Shown piece by piece: positions 1 through 9,552 of a DNA stretch of 15,000 nucleotides (the first letter of the stretch is position 1; each line of letters starts with the position of its first letter). The position numbers were made by a program, and so were the translations under genes. This DNA comes from Chromera velia (Eukaryota; Sar; Chromeraceae). Location: contig JAHBMJ010001584.1 of assembly GCA_018398765.1 (NCBI GenBank), positions 1-15,000 on the forward strand, given 5' to 3'. Under the pieces are notes generated by a model, which was not told where the DNA came from, did no database searches, and saw nothing but the letters and a program-made list of their open reading frames with translations.

Positions 1-700
1 TGGTGCGTCATTGTGTACCGTCACTTTCTGCACTCATGTCATGTCATGTCTTGCCTTTCATGCCATGTGTGGGTTCATAGCACGCGCTTTCTTTTTTTCT
101 CTTTTCCCTTCGGGGATTTTCTTTTGACGGGTCCCCCACGGAGACCAGCAAATCGCTAAGCAAATCACAGCTCGGAAACTTCCTTTCTCATGCGCTGATG
201 CAAGCAACCCAGCATGAAACACAGCGTCAATCAGAAAAGAGCCCTGGACAGAAAAAGCGCACTTCAGAAGATTTGGAAGAACAGCAAGGTGCGTCAGCTC
301 CTGCCAGCAATGGGGTGGATCTTCGACAATTCCCTCCGTCGCATCCTTTTTTGAAAAGTATCTCATCCCGGCAGTCAGATATTGCAATCATGTGGCGATG
401 ATGGAAAGAAAAAAAGAAGAGTCCGCACGAGAACGTGACACTGTTTCTTGATCTGATCTGTTTCCTCTCTGCGTGGTTCTCCACTGGAGACATTAAGAAG
501 TCGGAATGACTCAGAGAGAGCACTCATGCAGACAGACACCGCTGACTGGAAACTTAGGGGCAGGGAGGCAGGAGGGTGACACTGTGTGTCATAAGAAATG
601 CAAATGAAGCGACAGGCGCAAAGACGCGAAAAGAGAATGATCTTTGGAGCAGTGAAGGATGGGAAAGGGGTGTATAGAAGATGAGAATCGACTCATAACA
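1..700. other. Left flank without a supported gene
   Basis: A short CATGT repeat lies near 34-52. A plus-strand open frame at 198-401 (67 codons, polar, rich in Gln/Glu/Ser, containing EDLEEQQGASAPASNG) has an AAG|GTGCGT donor-like site near 289, but no homology is recognised. An overlapping minus-strand frame looks equally plausible, so neither is called as a gene. The stretch is otherwise unremarkable. Confidence 0.4.
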
Positions 701-759
701 ACATCTCTGGGGCCGCAGGGTGAGGCCTCACTGCCGCCTCAGTGCGCATGGTATTTATT

Positions 760-1640
760 TAAAAGTCTACAAGCTTCATAGATGAACTTTGATAAGTTTG
801 ATTAAACTTTGAGGCTTTGACAATCAATTGAGCAAACTTATCTAAAAGTGGACGTTAGATGGTTTCGACATATACTATAGGACATATCTTATATTTTTTT
901 TATAATTTTGGAGATACAACATATACATTATTATTACTAACTTTGAAGGTGGGTTCCAATTTGATTCTTCAAAATTTTAAAATAGAGTAACATTAGAGTT
1001 TTTTTAAAAAAAATATAAATGTATGTGACTAGACCCCTAGCTAGACCCATGCAGAACTAAACATCGATCTAGCCCTAGATCTGGCCTAGTATCTAGCGAA
1101 ACATACATATTTCATCTACGTACACCTAGTTTTTGAGCCCAACATCGTTCATTTGCAGCTTAGAAAAAGCTTTTTCCTAGGCTTTTCCCATAGCAAACTA
1201 ACTAGGGATAATTAGATAACTAGATAACTAGGCCATGCACTAGATAACTAGCTAGATTATAAAAAAAAATATTTATATATCTAGATTTATATCACTTAGT
1301 TTATTACCTGCTTACTACCGCTTACCTTAGACAAACAACTGTTCTTTCAAATTAAATGTTGTATGACTGCATGTTGCAGGGACTGTTACATAAAAAACAG
1401 CTGTTGTTTATAATAAAAAAATTAATAAAAAAAATAAAAAACTAGTAAAACTTTTTTTTTTTCTTTCCTTTTTCTAGTTTTTTTGTTCTTTAGCTTGTGC
1501 ATGCAGGGCCTAGCGTTTTCCCACCTTTTCTAATCTAGGCTAGTCTAAGAAAAAAAAAAGAGATAAAAATGATATGCAGTCTAGTATATGCAGTTCGAAG
1601 AACGACAGTGGTGATAAAAGTGGAGTAATTGAAATTAATA
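760..1640. other. AT-rich block, dense in CTAG
   Basis: Base composition shifts sharply from mixed flanks to A/T-dominated sequence with runs of T and A. Between about 1020 and 1580 the tetramer CTAG occurs roughly twenty times, often as GATAACTAG or CTAGCTAG, about tenfold above chance for that length. A 10-base inverted repeat (GATAAGTTTG at 791-800, complement at 833-842) lies at the left end. No open frame longer than short random ones is seen. It may be an inserted element or a satellite-like segment. Confidence 0.55.
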
Positions 1641-1844
1641 AGCTGTGTCTTCTTGTTGATATCATGGGCCGTTTCTTAAGAGCAGATCATTCCATACCGC
1701 AGGCTCTATGAGATCCTGCCGGGCCCCGTCTGAATCGAACTGGTTAGGGGATACAAGAGCTGCCTGGGGCTCCTATATCGTTACAATCGGTAGCCTGTAC
1801 ATTCTTCTCCTCCCGTGCTTTTCCATTGTCCATGGCTTGCGTCT

Positions 1845-2907
1845 CTTGTGGCGGGTACATGCTGTAGATGGCCCCGAGGGCTCCGAGCTCTTGAGGGGAA
1901 CGGTGATGGAAGACCCCCTTTTCGAATCTCTATTCAAGAGAGAGATACTAGTAGTACCTAATCGTACCCATACACGTAAAAGGAGAGCCTTTCGGCTGCG
2001 TATGGCTGCATACTAAAGTCATTGAACCCCAAGTTCTGTTTTGGCAAGTTTCAAAACACATTGGGATCCAACAGAGACGCGAGAAGGATGATGACATGAC
2101 CGATGTCGATATTATTGAGCCAAACCTCAGTTACCCACTCTGTGGAGGGCAACTGGCGGCGACCAGCGAGCATATTAAATTTTCCCGGCTTGACGTCACG
2201 CACATGTACTCCATATATGTGAAAAATGCGGGCAACGTTCGCTGAGTCAGACCCCTGTAAAACCTTAAGCAGAATCGAGGGTGAGGGGACCCTCGGCTGC
2301 CGCTCTGTTAGCAGCAGGATCACAAAAGGGGGCAGCTAAGGAGCATAGTCTCATGGCGCTGAATGATCTGATCCAGTGTTTTTCCAGACACTGTGTTCAT
2401 CATTAAAGCCCAATTCCTCCCTTCACTGACAAGCCGTCAAGAGAGGGCCTTCTGAGCGGTCACCGTGGAATTTCCCTTCAAGTCGGGCCCCTGTGTGACC
2501 CCATAGAATGTAAGGAAGGCAAAGCCATCCCTGGGAAGGTCCAGCTTCCTGAGGTAGGCATCCAAACGTTTCTCGGCCTCCATAACCAGCTTGTATTCTT
2601 GGCCTGCTTGCTCGAGGCTTCCGAAAGATTTTGCTGATCTCCCCTTGTACATAATCACAGTGGACATTCCCCCCCTCACCACAGACGCTCGCTCTATCCA
2701 GGGGAGGGAATGGCGTAGTCCTAATCGATTGGCGCCGACACGAGCTGAGAGGCCCATGGGGAGGATAAAGCCATTGCCATCATTCGCTGTGCCCCTACGG
2801 ACTCCCCCCCCCACAACATGAAAGACGTAGGAGCATGTCAGTAAGTTGCTGCAAGAACACATAGAAGAGCAAAAACTTTGAGACAACCAACAAGATGAAA
2901 GTTCCAA
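1845..2907 (-). pseudogene. Decayed coding sequence, possibly mobile-element derived
   Basis: The minus-strand frame from 2907 to 2437 (156 codons) has coding-like composition (RSAKSFGSLEQAGQEYKLVM; KLDLPRDGFAFLTFYGVTQG). After the TGA at 2437 the same frame stays open (SEGRNWALMMNTVSGKTLDQ) to about 2330. A shifted frame 2323-2051 then reads VILLLTERQPRVPSPSILLK and later LPSTEWVTEVWLNNIDIGHV. After a second TGA that frame continues (SMQPYAAERLSFYVYGYD) to about 1950, and a further minus frame near 1845-1900 looks coding-like (YPPQETQAMDNGKAREEKNV). Open, coding-like sequence across stops and a shift suggests decay. The phrases VRDVKPGKF and WLNNIDIGHVIILLASLL faintly recall the entry region of Ulp1-like C48 proteases, but no catalytic His/Asp/Cys is visible, so the family is not assigned. 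Confidence 0.45.
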
Positions 2908-2984
2908 CGACTCATCAAAAATGCATGAAAGGTGACAAACTTAAAGATACTTGCATTGAGTGGACGACTTACTGCACACACATG

Positions 2985-3035
2985 AACACGAACATGAACA
3001 CGAACACACACATACACACACACACACACACATAC

Positions 3036-3079
<44 letters not shown>

Positions 3080-3150
3080 ACACACACACATAGACACACA
3101 CACACAGAAACTCAGATACACACACATACACACACAGACAGACAGACTAT

Positions 3151-3188
<38 letters not shown>
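2985..3188. repeat. Compound microsatellite (CA)n with CATA variants, then (GACA)n
   Basis: Starts with ACATGAACACGAACATG-type units, then about 110 bases of CA with CATA interruptions, then about a dozen GACA units at 3136-3188 broken by CTATA. Open frames over it translate only to Thr/His or Val/Cys repeats and are not genes. Confidence 0.95.
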
Positions 3189-3239
3189 TATATGTTTTCT
3201 CTTCTCCGACAGACAGATTAGGCTGACACCTTTACATAT

Positions 3240-3295
3240 CCACATTTTTTTCTATCTGGACGTGTTTGTTTCTTTTCTTCTCCCTTCGTTTATAA
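3240..3295 (-). repeat. Dispersed repeat copy, inverted relative to 4628-4686
   Basis: The complement of this segment matches 4628-4686 at roughly 85% over about 55 bases, including an identical core CTATCTGGACGTGT and the flank TTTCTTTTCTT. The match is not simple sequence, so it marks two diverged copies of a repeat in opposite orientation, about 1.3 kb apart. Confidence 0.75.
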
Positions 3296-3310
3296 GGCAG
3301 CAGCAGCAGC

Positions 3311-3355
3311 CAACCCCCCCCNCACACACACACAGACACGCAGAGATAGATAGAT

Positions 3356-3396
<41 letters not shown>
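3311..3396. repeat. Poly-C (with one N), (CA)n, GATA and (GA)n tract
   Basis: C-run at 3314-3321 with an unresolved base at 3322, then CA units, three GATA units, and (GA)n at 3360-3396. A CAG triplet run precedes it (3297-3310). Confidence 0.95.
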
Positions 3397-3401
<5 letters not shown>

Positions 3402-3403
3402 GA

Positions 3404-3659
3404 GTTGCTGTTTGGACCCACAGTCCAAAACACTGACAGCTCAAAAAAGCCTGGTAACTGACCTGTCCTCTCCATACATCTATCTGGCTTCGTCCCTCTA
3501 TATTCAATTCTCCTCTCTGACAGTGTATATGGGAGTCTAATGCCTGCAGGTGGGAGAGGAAGACAAATTTAAACGGGAGTGGAAGCCTGAAACCCAGGCA
3601 GAAGATGGCAGAGAGACGGGGAGAGGACACAAGCGGAGATGGCCGGTCCAAACAGCAAC
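3404..3659. repeat. Inverted repeat with 15-base perfect arms, flanked by mirror-ordered microsatellites
   Basis: GTTGCTGTTTGGACC at 3404-3418 is the exact reverse complement of 3645-3659, with a 226-base interior. Outside the left arm lies (CA)n then (GA)n; outside the right arm lies (TC)n then (TG)n, the mirror arrangement. A second nested 10-base pair (TGTCCTCTCC at 3464-3473, complement at 3620-3629) lies inside. Confidence 0.8.
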
Positions 3660-3701
<42 letters not shown>

Positions 3702-3754
3702 ATGTATGTATGTGTATGTATGTGTATATGTGTATGTGTGTATGTGTGTGTATA

Positions 3755-3785
<31 letters not shown>

Positions 3786-3853
3786 ATGTGTCTGTGTATG
3801 TATGTATGTGTATGTTTGTGGGAGAGAGAGAGAGAGAAAGAGTCAGAGAGAAA
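3660..3853. repeat. Compound microsatellite (TC)n(TG)n with TGTA variants, then (GA)n
   Basis: (TC)n at 3661-3692, then TG/TATG alternation to about 3819, then (GA)n to about 3853. Frames across it encode only Ser/Leu, Val/Cys/Tyr or Glu/Arg runs. Confidence 0.95.
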
Positions 3854-3884
3854 GGGGAAAAAGAAGTATTCGTGCATACATAGA

Positions 3885-4555
3885 GTCCCTTCATTTATTT
3901 ATTCCTTTCTTCCTTCAGCTGTTCACTCAATCATTCCTTTCTTTATGCATTCTTTCATCCATTCATTCAGTTATGCACTCACTCACTATTTTATCCATTA
4001 GGGCGTTAATTCATCAATTCGTCCTCAATAGTAGAATAAATTGCTCAGTCAGTCAGTCATTCTTTCCTTCCTCACTGTCTAAATCAGGCAGTCACTCAGT
4101 CACTCTGTCAGCCAGGATAGATAATATGATGGGTGATGGATAGATAGATGGTTGTTGGCATAGATGCACGCATGGGTAGATGGATGGAGCGAGGGATGCA
4201 TGGATAGTATCATTGTATACACACACTCTGTCTGTCCATCTGTCTGACTTCTGTCTGCTTTGACAGATGAATCGTTCGCCCTACTGTTTAATTGCATATG
4301 CCAGCTTTCCTGCTTATATCCTGTCTGCATGCCTGGTTGCAATACACTTGCCTGCTTGTCTGGCAATTATTTTTACCTGCTTGCCTATCTACCTCTTTGC
4401 TTGCCTGCTTCCTTACTTTTTTGTCTGCTTACTTGTTTCAAGTTGTTTGCTTGCCTGTTTATTTGTTTGCCTGCCTCCTTGTTTACTAACCTGCTTACTT
4501 GTTTGCCTACTTTCTATCCGTCTGTCTATCTAGCTGTCTGTTTGTCTGTCTTAAA
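3885..4555. repeat. Decayed tetranucleotide repeat field
   Basis: Imperfect ATTC/TCAT units (3885-4080), TCAG/CAGT units (4045-4062), GATA/GATG units (4118-4205), then a long run of imperfect CTTGCCTG-type units (4300-4555). All frames give biased Leu/Cys/Ala or Ser/Ile peptides and are not treated as genes. Confidence 0.8.
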
Positions 4556-4844
4556 CCAAAAGAAGAAAAAAAAAAAAAGAGAAGAGAATGAAGACAGAGA
4601 AAAAGGAAAAAGAAAAACGATATGGTCTGTCTTAAACGAAAGGACAAGAAAAGAAACGTACACGTCCAGATAGAAAGAATGTGGAAGTGCAAAAGCAGAA
4701 GCCTCCACTGGGTAAAAAAAGGTTGCAGAGTACGCTCAAGGCCTGGAGCTCTGGCACCCTTCCACTGGGAGAGTGCGCTAAAAGATAAAACAGAAGAATA
4801 GAAGAGAATGAAGAGAGAGAAAAAGGAAAAAAAAAGACGATATA
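4545..4844 (+). repeat. Two imperfect direct repeats
   Basis: Segment 4581-4624 recurs at 4801-4844, exactly 220 bases later, with a few mismatches (both begin GAAGAGAATGAAGA and end near GACGATAT or AACGATAT). Separately GTCTGTCTTAAAC occurs at about 4547-4559 and 4625-4637. The sequence 4628-4686 is the mate of the inverted copy at 3240-3295. Confidence 0.7.
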
Positions 4845-5060
4845 TATAGTTTGTCTGTCTGCTTACCTGTCTGCCGCGGTCAAAGAGTTTATCTTGAGCC
4901 ATTTGCCAGTCATCCAGATTTCAATCATTTTGCATCAATGTGTGTGAAAATATTTGAGGGCTTGATTGATGGGACGAGCGAGAAATAAAGATGTCAATCC
5001 CTGATACTTTACCGAATTTCAGGCACAGCAAGACCATTGCAGGCTTGCAGCAACAGTTCC

Positions 5061-5061
5061 A

Positions 5062-5130
<69 letters not shown>
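5061..5130. repeat. (AT)n(GT)n compound microsatellite
   Basis: About 12 AT units at 5062-5085 run directly into about 22 GT units ending near 5129. Confidence 0.97.
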
Positions 5131-5133
<3 letters not shown>

Positions 5134-5237
5134 TCCAGCTTGTTCCATTCAAAAATTATATATTATATTAATTTACATATAAGTGTTGCCAAGGCACTTG
5201 CCAGTAACTTCCGCCATACGTGTACACGCCTTCGCCG

Positions 5238-5290
5238 CGGTCCGGCTTTGGCGACCCCGCCCCTAACTTTGGCACGGTCCGGCTTCGGCG
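5238..5290 (+). repeat. Duplicated GC-rich 16-mer
   Basis: CGGTCCGGCTTTGGCG at 5238-5253 recurs as CGGTCCGGCTTCGGCG at 5275-5290, 37 bases apart, in a local GC-rich island between AT-rich stretches. No function is recognised. The sequence from 5300 to 5610 holds no gene I can support. Confidence 0.7.
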
Positions 5291-5614
5291 GGCCTAATGG
5301 ATAGACTACTGACCTGGCAGCCTTTTGGGAGTAACTCAGTAGTTTTAAGTAGTTTTACCCAGTTTAACCCAGTTTTCAACATTTTGGTGACTGCTTTTAG
5401 TATACTAAAGTTAGAAATCAGGCTTTGGCAGCTTTGCATAAACAGATCCAGGATTACTAATACGTATAACGTTACCATCAGATTCACAGTTCTTTATCGT
5501 TCTTACTCCAAGTTAGTTATTGTTAGTACTTAAAATAAATAACGTACCCAGAATAGTTTTTTTTTCATTTACTGGCAGTTAAAACAGCAAGTTATTATTG
5601 TTAGCTGTTAAGGT

Positions 5615-5888
5615 CTACTTAGAGGGGTTGGCGCTGGTGAGTGCTTGCAGAGGTTCAAGGGTTTTCAGGGCTTGATGTCGCTGGAGTGGTTCAGATCGAT
5701 CCCTAGTGACAGACTCGATCGATGTCAGGAGTATGGAGCTTTCTTGCGATTCGGCGATCGATGTGATTTCATTGTAGTCTTCCAGAAAGTCTTTCGGAAG
5801 TCTTTCATATGATTTCAATCGAAATGCGACAGGCCAATATCTGTATGATATAAGACGTTCACGTTCTACATCTTCTTTCTTTGATTCT
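5615..5888 (-). pseudogene. 90-codon open frame without ATG, coding-like, unknown
   Basis: The frame runs from just after TAA at about 5889-5891 to TAG at 5615. It starts ESKKEDVERERLISYRYWPV and later reads SYERLPKDFLEDYNEITSIA. The composition is protein-like, not repetitive. There is no ATG; the only in-frame alternative start is TTG at 5818. It could be an exon after the CTTTTTTAAG 3' end, a gene fragment, or part of a Pol III-derived element, since it follows the tRNA-like unit on the same strand. No family is recognised. Confidence 0.35.
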
Positions 5889-5889
5889 T

Positions 5890-5895
5890 AAAAAA
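5890..5895 (-). terminator. T6 run, Pol III-type terminator of the tRNA-like unit
   Basis: Six consecutive T on the minus strand directly at the 3' end of the tRNA-like sequence, where a Pol III terminator would be expected. Confidence 0.5.
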
Positions 5896-5966
5896 GAGGT
5901 AGCGAGGCTTGAACCTATGACCTCTTGCTTGTTAGTGTTGTATGCTAACCATTAGGTTATGAAGGC
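5895..5966 (-). pseudogene. tRNA-Val(AAC)-like sequence, decayed, probably a tRNA pseudogene or tRNA-derived SINE head
   Basis: Numbered as a tRNA with T8 at 5959, the sequence has A14, G18-G19, A21, A26, T33, an AAC triplet at 34-36, C48, T54-T55-C56, A58 and C61 at exactly the canonical spacing over 72 nt. Box A is TAACCTAATGGTTAGC (5944-5959) and box B is GGTTCAAGCC (5906-5915). The acceptor stem does not pair, and D, anticodon and T stems keep only one to three pairs each, so a working tRNA is unlikely. The match of both boxes plus a T6 run argues for descent from a Pol III gene. Confidence 0.6.
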
Positions 5967-6585
5967 GAGTGATGCACACTATTCTCTTTTGCTCAGTGTT
6001 ACTTTAAACCACAATCAATTCATTTAATTTCTATTTTCTTTCTAGCTATGCTTAAGTAGCGCATAGCATAGCTATTGCTAACGGTGCAGCTAACCAGATA
6101 ATCACCTCCCTAATACAAAAAAAAGTCTTATAAGATTGTTATAAACGATGTCCTAGACGATATCACGGCTATAACAGACCTTGTCAGTTCTTTGTAGCTT
6201 AATATCTAAAATAACATGCTGACTCACTAATGATGGGAGCGCTTTCAACGTTGTCTAATGAAAACCCCTTATTCTCTATTGCGTTCACCCACTTCCTCGG
6301 ATATTGTGAAACACTGCATGACCGTTTGCAGAGAAAAAAGAACACCAAGCGAATTAATTTAAGTGATTCATCAGTGGCCACGACGGATTACCACGGGCCG
6401 GAGCTGGACGTCAATCGCCATAGCGATCAACTGATCGACCGAGGGACTTTGCCCCTCTCGTTGAATTCGTTACTGAAAGCACCCATGCGCATACACACCA
6501 TGTAGCTCCCCTCTCTCTATGCATCCATCGAGCAGAGAGACAGACGGAGAGTATCGCATGACACTTCCCGCCCTCTTTACAGGGG
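5967..6585. other. 3' flank of the HAD gene, no supported gene
   Basis: About 620 bases between the tRNA-like unit and the stop codon of the HAD gene. The left half is AT-rich; a plus-strand open frame at 6230-6505 (91 codons) and a minus frame at 6199-6381 have no recognisable domain and are not called. Part of this must be the 3' untranslated region; no clear AATAAA was found close to the stop on the minus strand. Confidence 0.5.
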
Positions 6586-7130
6586 TTACCACTGGAATTT
6601 TGGAAGCACGAAGGCTGGTTTCGCCTTGGAGAGTCCGTTGTTGTCGAAGAACTCCTCTAGACGCTTCGTCGAGGGGATGGCGTCTCCGTACTGGGGAACG
6701 CCCAGCTCCTGATGCGTTTTTTGGTTTGGGGGGAAGGGAAAGGGAAGGGGAGAGGGGCGAGCATACATACAATAGAGACACAGACATGCAGAGACCGATC
6801 TTCTTTTCGAATCAATGCAGGTAAAAGAAAAACAGTACGGCAAAAGTGCGACTTGGATACCGCGCTTCGGGATGGAGGAGGGAGAGCGATAACATGAAGG
6901 AAGACTGCACGAAGACAGCTCGGCAAAAGCAAGGAGGCAAGCAAGGGGGGAAGAGAAGGAGGATGGAATGAAGGAAGGCAAAAAAAACAAAAGAGGCATA
7001 GAACCCACTGCAGAGCAAAGAGAAAAACAATGCACTGGCCGACTTACATTTGCGTGAACCCCTGAGGCAACGAAGACCGAGTCCATACTTGATTGGTACG
7101 CTCCTGAACACACACACACACACATACACA

Positions 7131-7166
<36 letters not shown>

Positions 7167-7718
7167 ACGCCCGTACATGAGAGACAGAAAGGGAAGAATG
7201 GAAGACAGAAAAGCAGCGAAATCCCCTGACCAGCAAAACCGAAGTCCCAACTAACGCACTGATTAGCCGACCGATCATAGTATAAGGTCAGCTGTCTCCA
7301 TCACATAGAGCCTGCTGCACGAACCGTCTTTCACATACATGCGGACACATGTGAATACAACTTCAAGGAAAGAGAGACACTCACTGACCGATAACGTCAT
7401 GAGGCAAGCTATCTCCGATCATTGCAAATCTGAGAGTGTCGTCACTTCGTCTCCGCATCTCCTCAGGGGTCAGTTTCTTCTCTTTCAGCCCGAGTGGATC
7501 CTTCGCCTTCCGTCTCCTCTCCTCATTCATCCGGTGCTGCTCAATCTTTGCCAGCATGGCCATCAACAGCTCCTCGCCCTCTTTGAAGATCAGGGGGAAC
7601 GGTTTACCTGCACAGACAGACAAACAGGCAATTATGGATTGAACGCATCCGCAAAGGCATTCATTCATTCATTCATTCATTTATTCATTCATTCACAGCA
7701 GAACCGTTGATTGTGTTG

Positions 7719-7762
<44 letters not shown>

Positions 7763-8443
7763 CCGTGGAACTGCCGGGCGGTCCCTGGCCTATCGAGAAG
7801 AGGAGCAAAGGAAGCCACCAAAAGTCTGGAAAGAACGAATGAGACTTGTCAAAGGAACACGAACGAGAAAATGAATAAAAGGAAGAAGAATAGACAAGCT
7901 CGAGGAGAAAGAGAAGATGCTCATAAGGCCAACCGAAAGGCCACAACGAGACGAACAAATACAATCATGCATTCTCAATCATCCACACAGAATCTCTCAC
8001 TCAATGAATGCCTGCGTTACCCCGCCCGAGGCAAAGGCGCTTGATTCGTAGATGATGCATATTAATATGTCCTTCAGGACAAACAAAGATGATAGGAACT
8101 GAAAATAAAAGTAAGTCACTGACACACCAATCGGTCTGACGTCCCCTCCCCTTTGCGTGAAGACGTGCGCAATCACCCCCGGCATGACGGCATCCGTCCC
8201 GTCGGGTCTTTCAAAGTCCGGATTCGCCACCACCATCGGGATGTTCCTGGCCAGCGCCTTGTCGATGAAATCGACCAAGGCATCGTCTTGAATATCAAGC
8301 CACTGGTCGAAAGGCCGCCCTCCTCTTGGGGTCAGGTGCAGATCCACTGAGGAGAACAAGTAAAAGGAGAGGAGGGAAGGGAAGGAGAAAAGATCCGCGA
8401 AAAAATGAGAAAATCTGATAGCGCAGACGCACGCACGCACGCG

Positions 8444-8530
<87 letters not shown>

Positions 8531-9022
8531 GATACGCTCAAAGACAGACACGTGCGGAAGCCCCCCCCCCCCCCCCCCCCCNNNNCCCCCCCCCCAGCCC
8601 CCACTCCTTGAATCCCCCACACAGAAGGAAAAGGAGGCTCCTCACCTCTCTTTTCGGGTTTGTCGCTTTCTCTCAGATTCTTCATGCCCCTTGCCAATAC
8701 GAAATCTGCCTTATCGACACCTGCGCACAACAAACAGCCACATCACAACAGAGTAAGAAAAGCAAGAGAATAACAACACAAAACAAAAAGAATGGTACAG
8801 CGATCAGACCGATGAGGGGGCAGACCACTCTGCAACCAACGGACTATCACAGAGGTGCAAATCACACAAAGACAAAAGCTATAAGCTCTTGCCCCAAAAC
8901 AACCGACTGACTGACTGACTCGTGATGGTCAGGCCCGCACTCGTCACGTACTCGACGTCATCGTCCCCCGAGCCGATCATCTGAGGGCATTCATGCAAAG
9001 CATCATGAGAGAAACAAACAAA

Positions 9023-9053
<31 letters not shown>

Positions 9054-9505
9054 CAACGATGACCAGACCATTCAATCGTAAGTAGTTACGTGGATACACG
9101 GACACCTCTACCTGCTGTTTCTCTTTCTCCCGCGCTGCTTCCACACAGAAAAAAATGACAGTCACACACGCTGACTCCCAACGCACAAAGTGAGGAACAA
9201 AAGGAGAAAGAAACGAAGAAAGAAAAAAAGGAAGAAGGACAACGAGAGAGAGGAAGGTGTCGTGAAGGAAGGAGACTGACCGCCACCCTCTTTCCCTTGA
9301 TGTCACGGAACTCAGGAGGCAGATGGCATTCCTTCTCCCCCTCTGCCATCGACTTCAAGCCCAGCCACACAAGCTCACCACTGAGAGGGGAACATAAAGA
9401 GAAGAGAGAGAGAGAGAGAGAAAGAGAGAGTGCAAAGAAGTTTGTGCGCTTGACCTTCTCGTGCGTCCAACAAATGAAGTTTTGTGGAACACAGTCAAAC
9501 GAACG

Positions 9506-9552
<47 letters not shown>

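Noticed and set aside
791-842. 10-base inverted repeat as a transposon end or terminator
   Set aside because: Arms are short, the 32-base loop is AT-rich and no matching terminal copy was found at the right side of the block; chance is plausible.
1708-2016. Plus-strand 102-codon frame with one hydrophobic stretch
   Set aside because: It is antisense to coding-like minus-strand sequence of the decayed region, has no recognised family and no supporting neighbours. It could be real, but the evidence is too thin to call.
2985-3188. CRISPR-like array
   Set aside because: Repeats are 2 and 4 bases long without spacers; ordinary microsatellites in a eukaryotic sequence.
2955-4533. Long open frames on both strands over the repeat field
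   Set aside because: They translate to Thr/His, Val/Cys/Tyr, Ser/Leu or Leu/Cys repeats dictated by the microsatellites and occur in several frames at once.
5895-5966. Functional tRNA-Val gene
   Set aside because: The invariant bases are present, but acceptor and anticodon stems do not pair, so a working tRNA is not supported.
6230-6505. Plus-strand 91-codon frame
   Set aside because: No domain, no recognised start context, and it overlaps the likely 3' untranslated region of the minus-strand gene.
7225-7278. Possible extra exon on minus (SALVGTSVLLVRG)
   Set aside because: Direct joining of 7389 to 7103 gives GDSLPHDVIGAYQSSMDSVF, the conserved motif IV context in phase, so this segment is intronic.
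7997-8110. Possible extra exon on minus (reads CIIYESSAFASGGV)
   Set aside because: Joining exon 8128 directly to 7607 gives RPIGKPFPLIF, the expected motif III context with matching phase; an extra exon would interrupt it.
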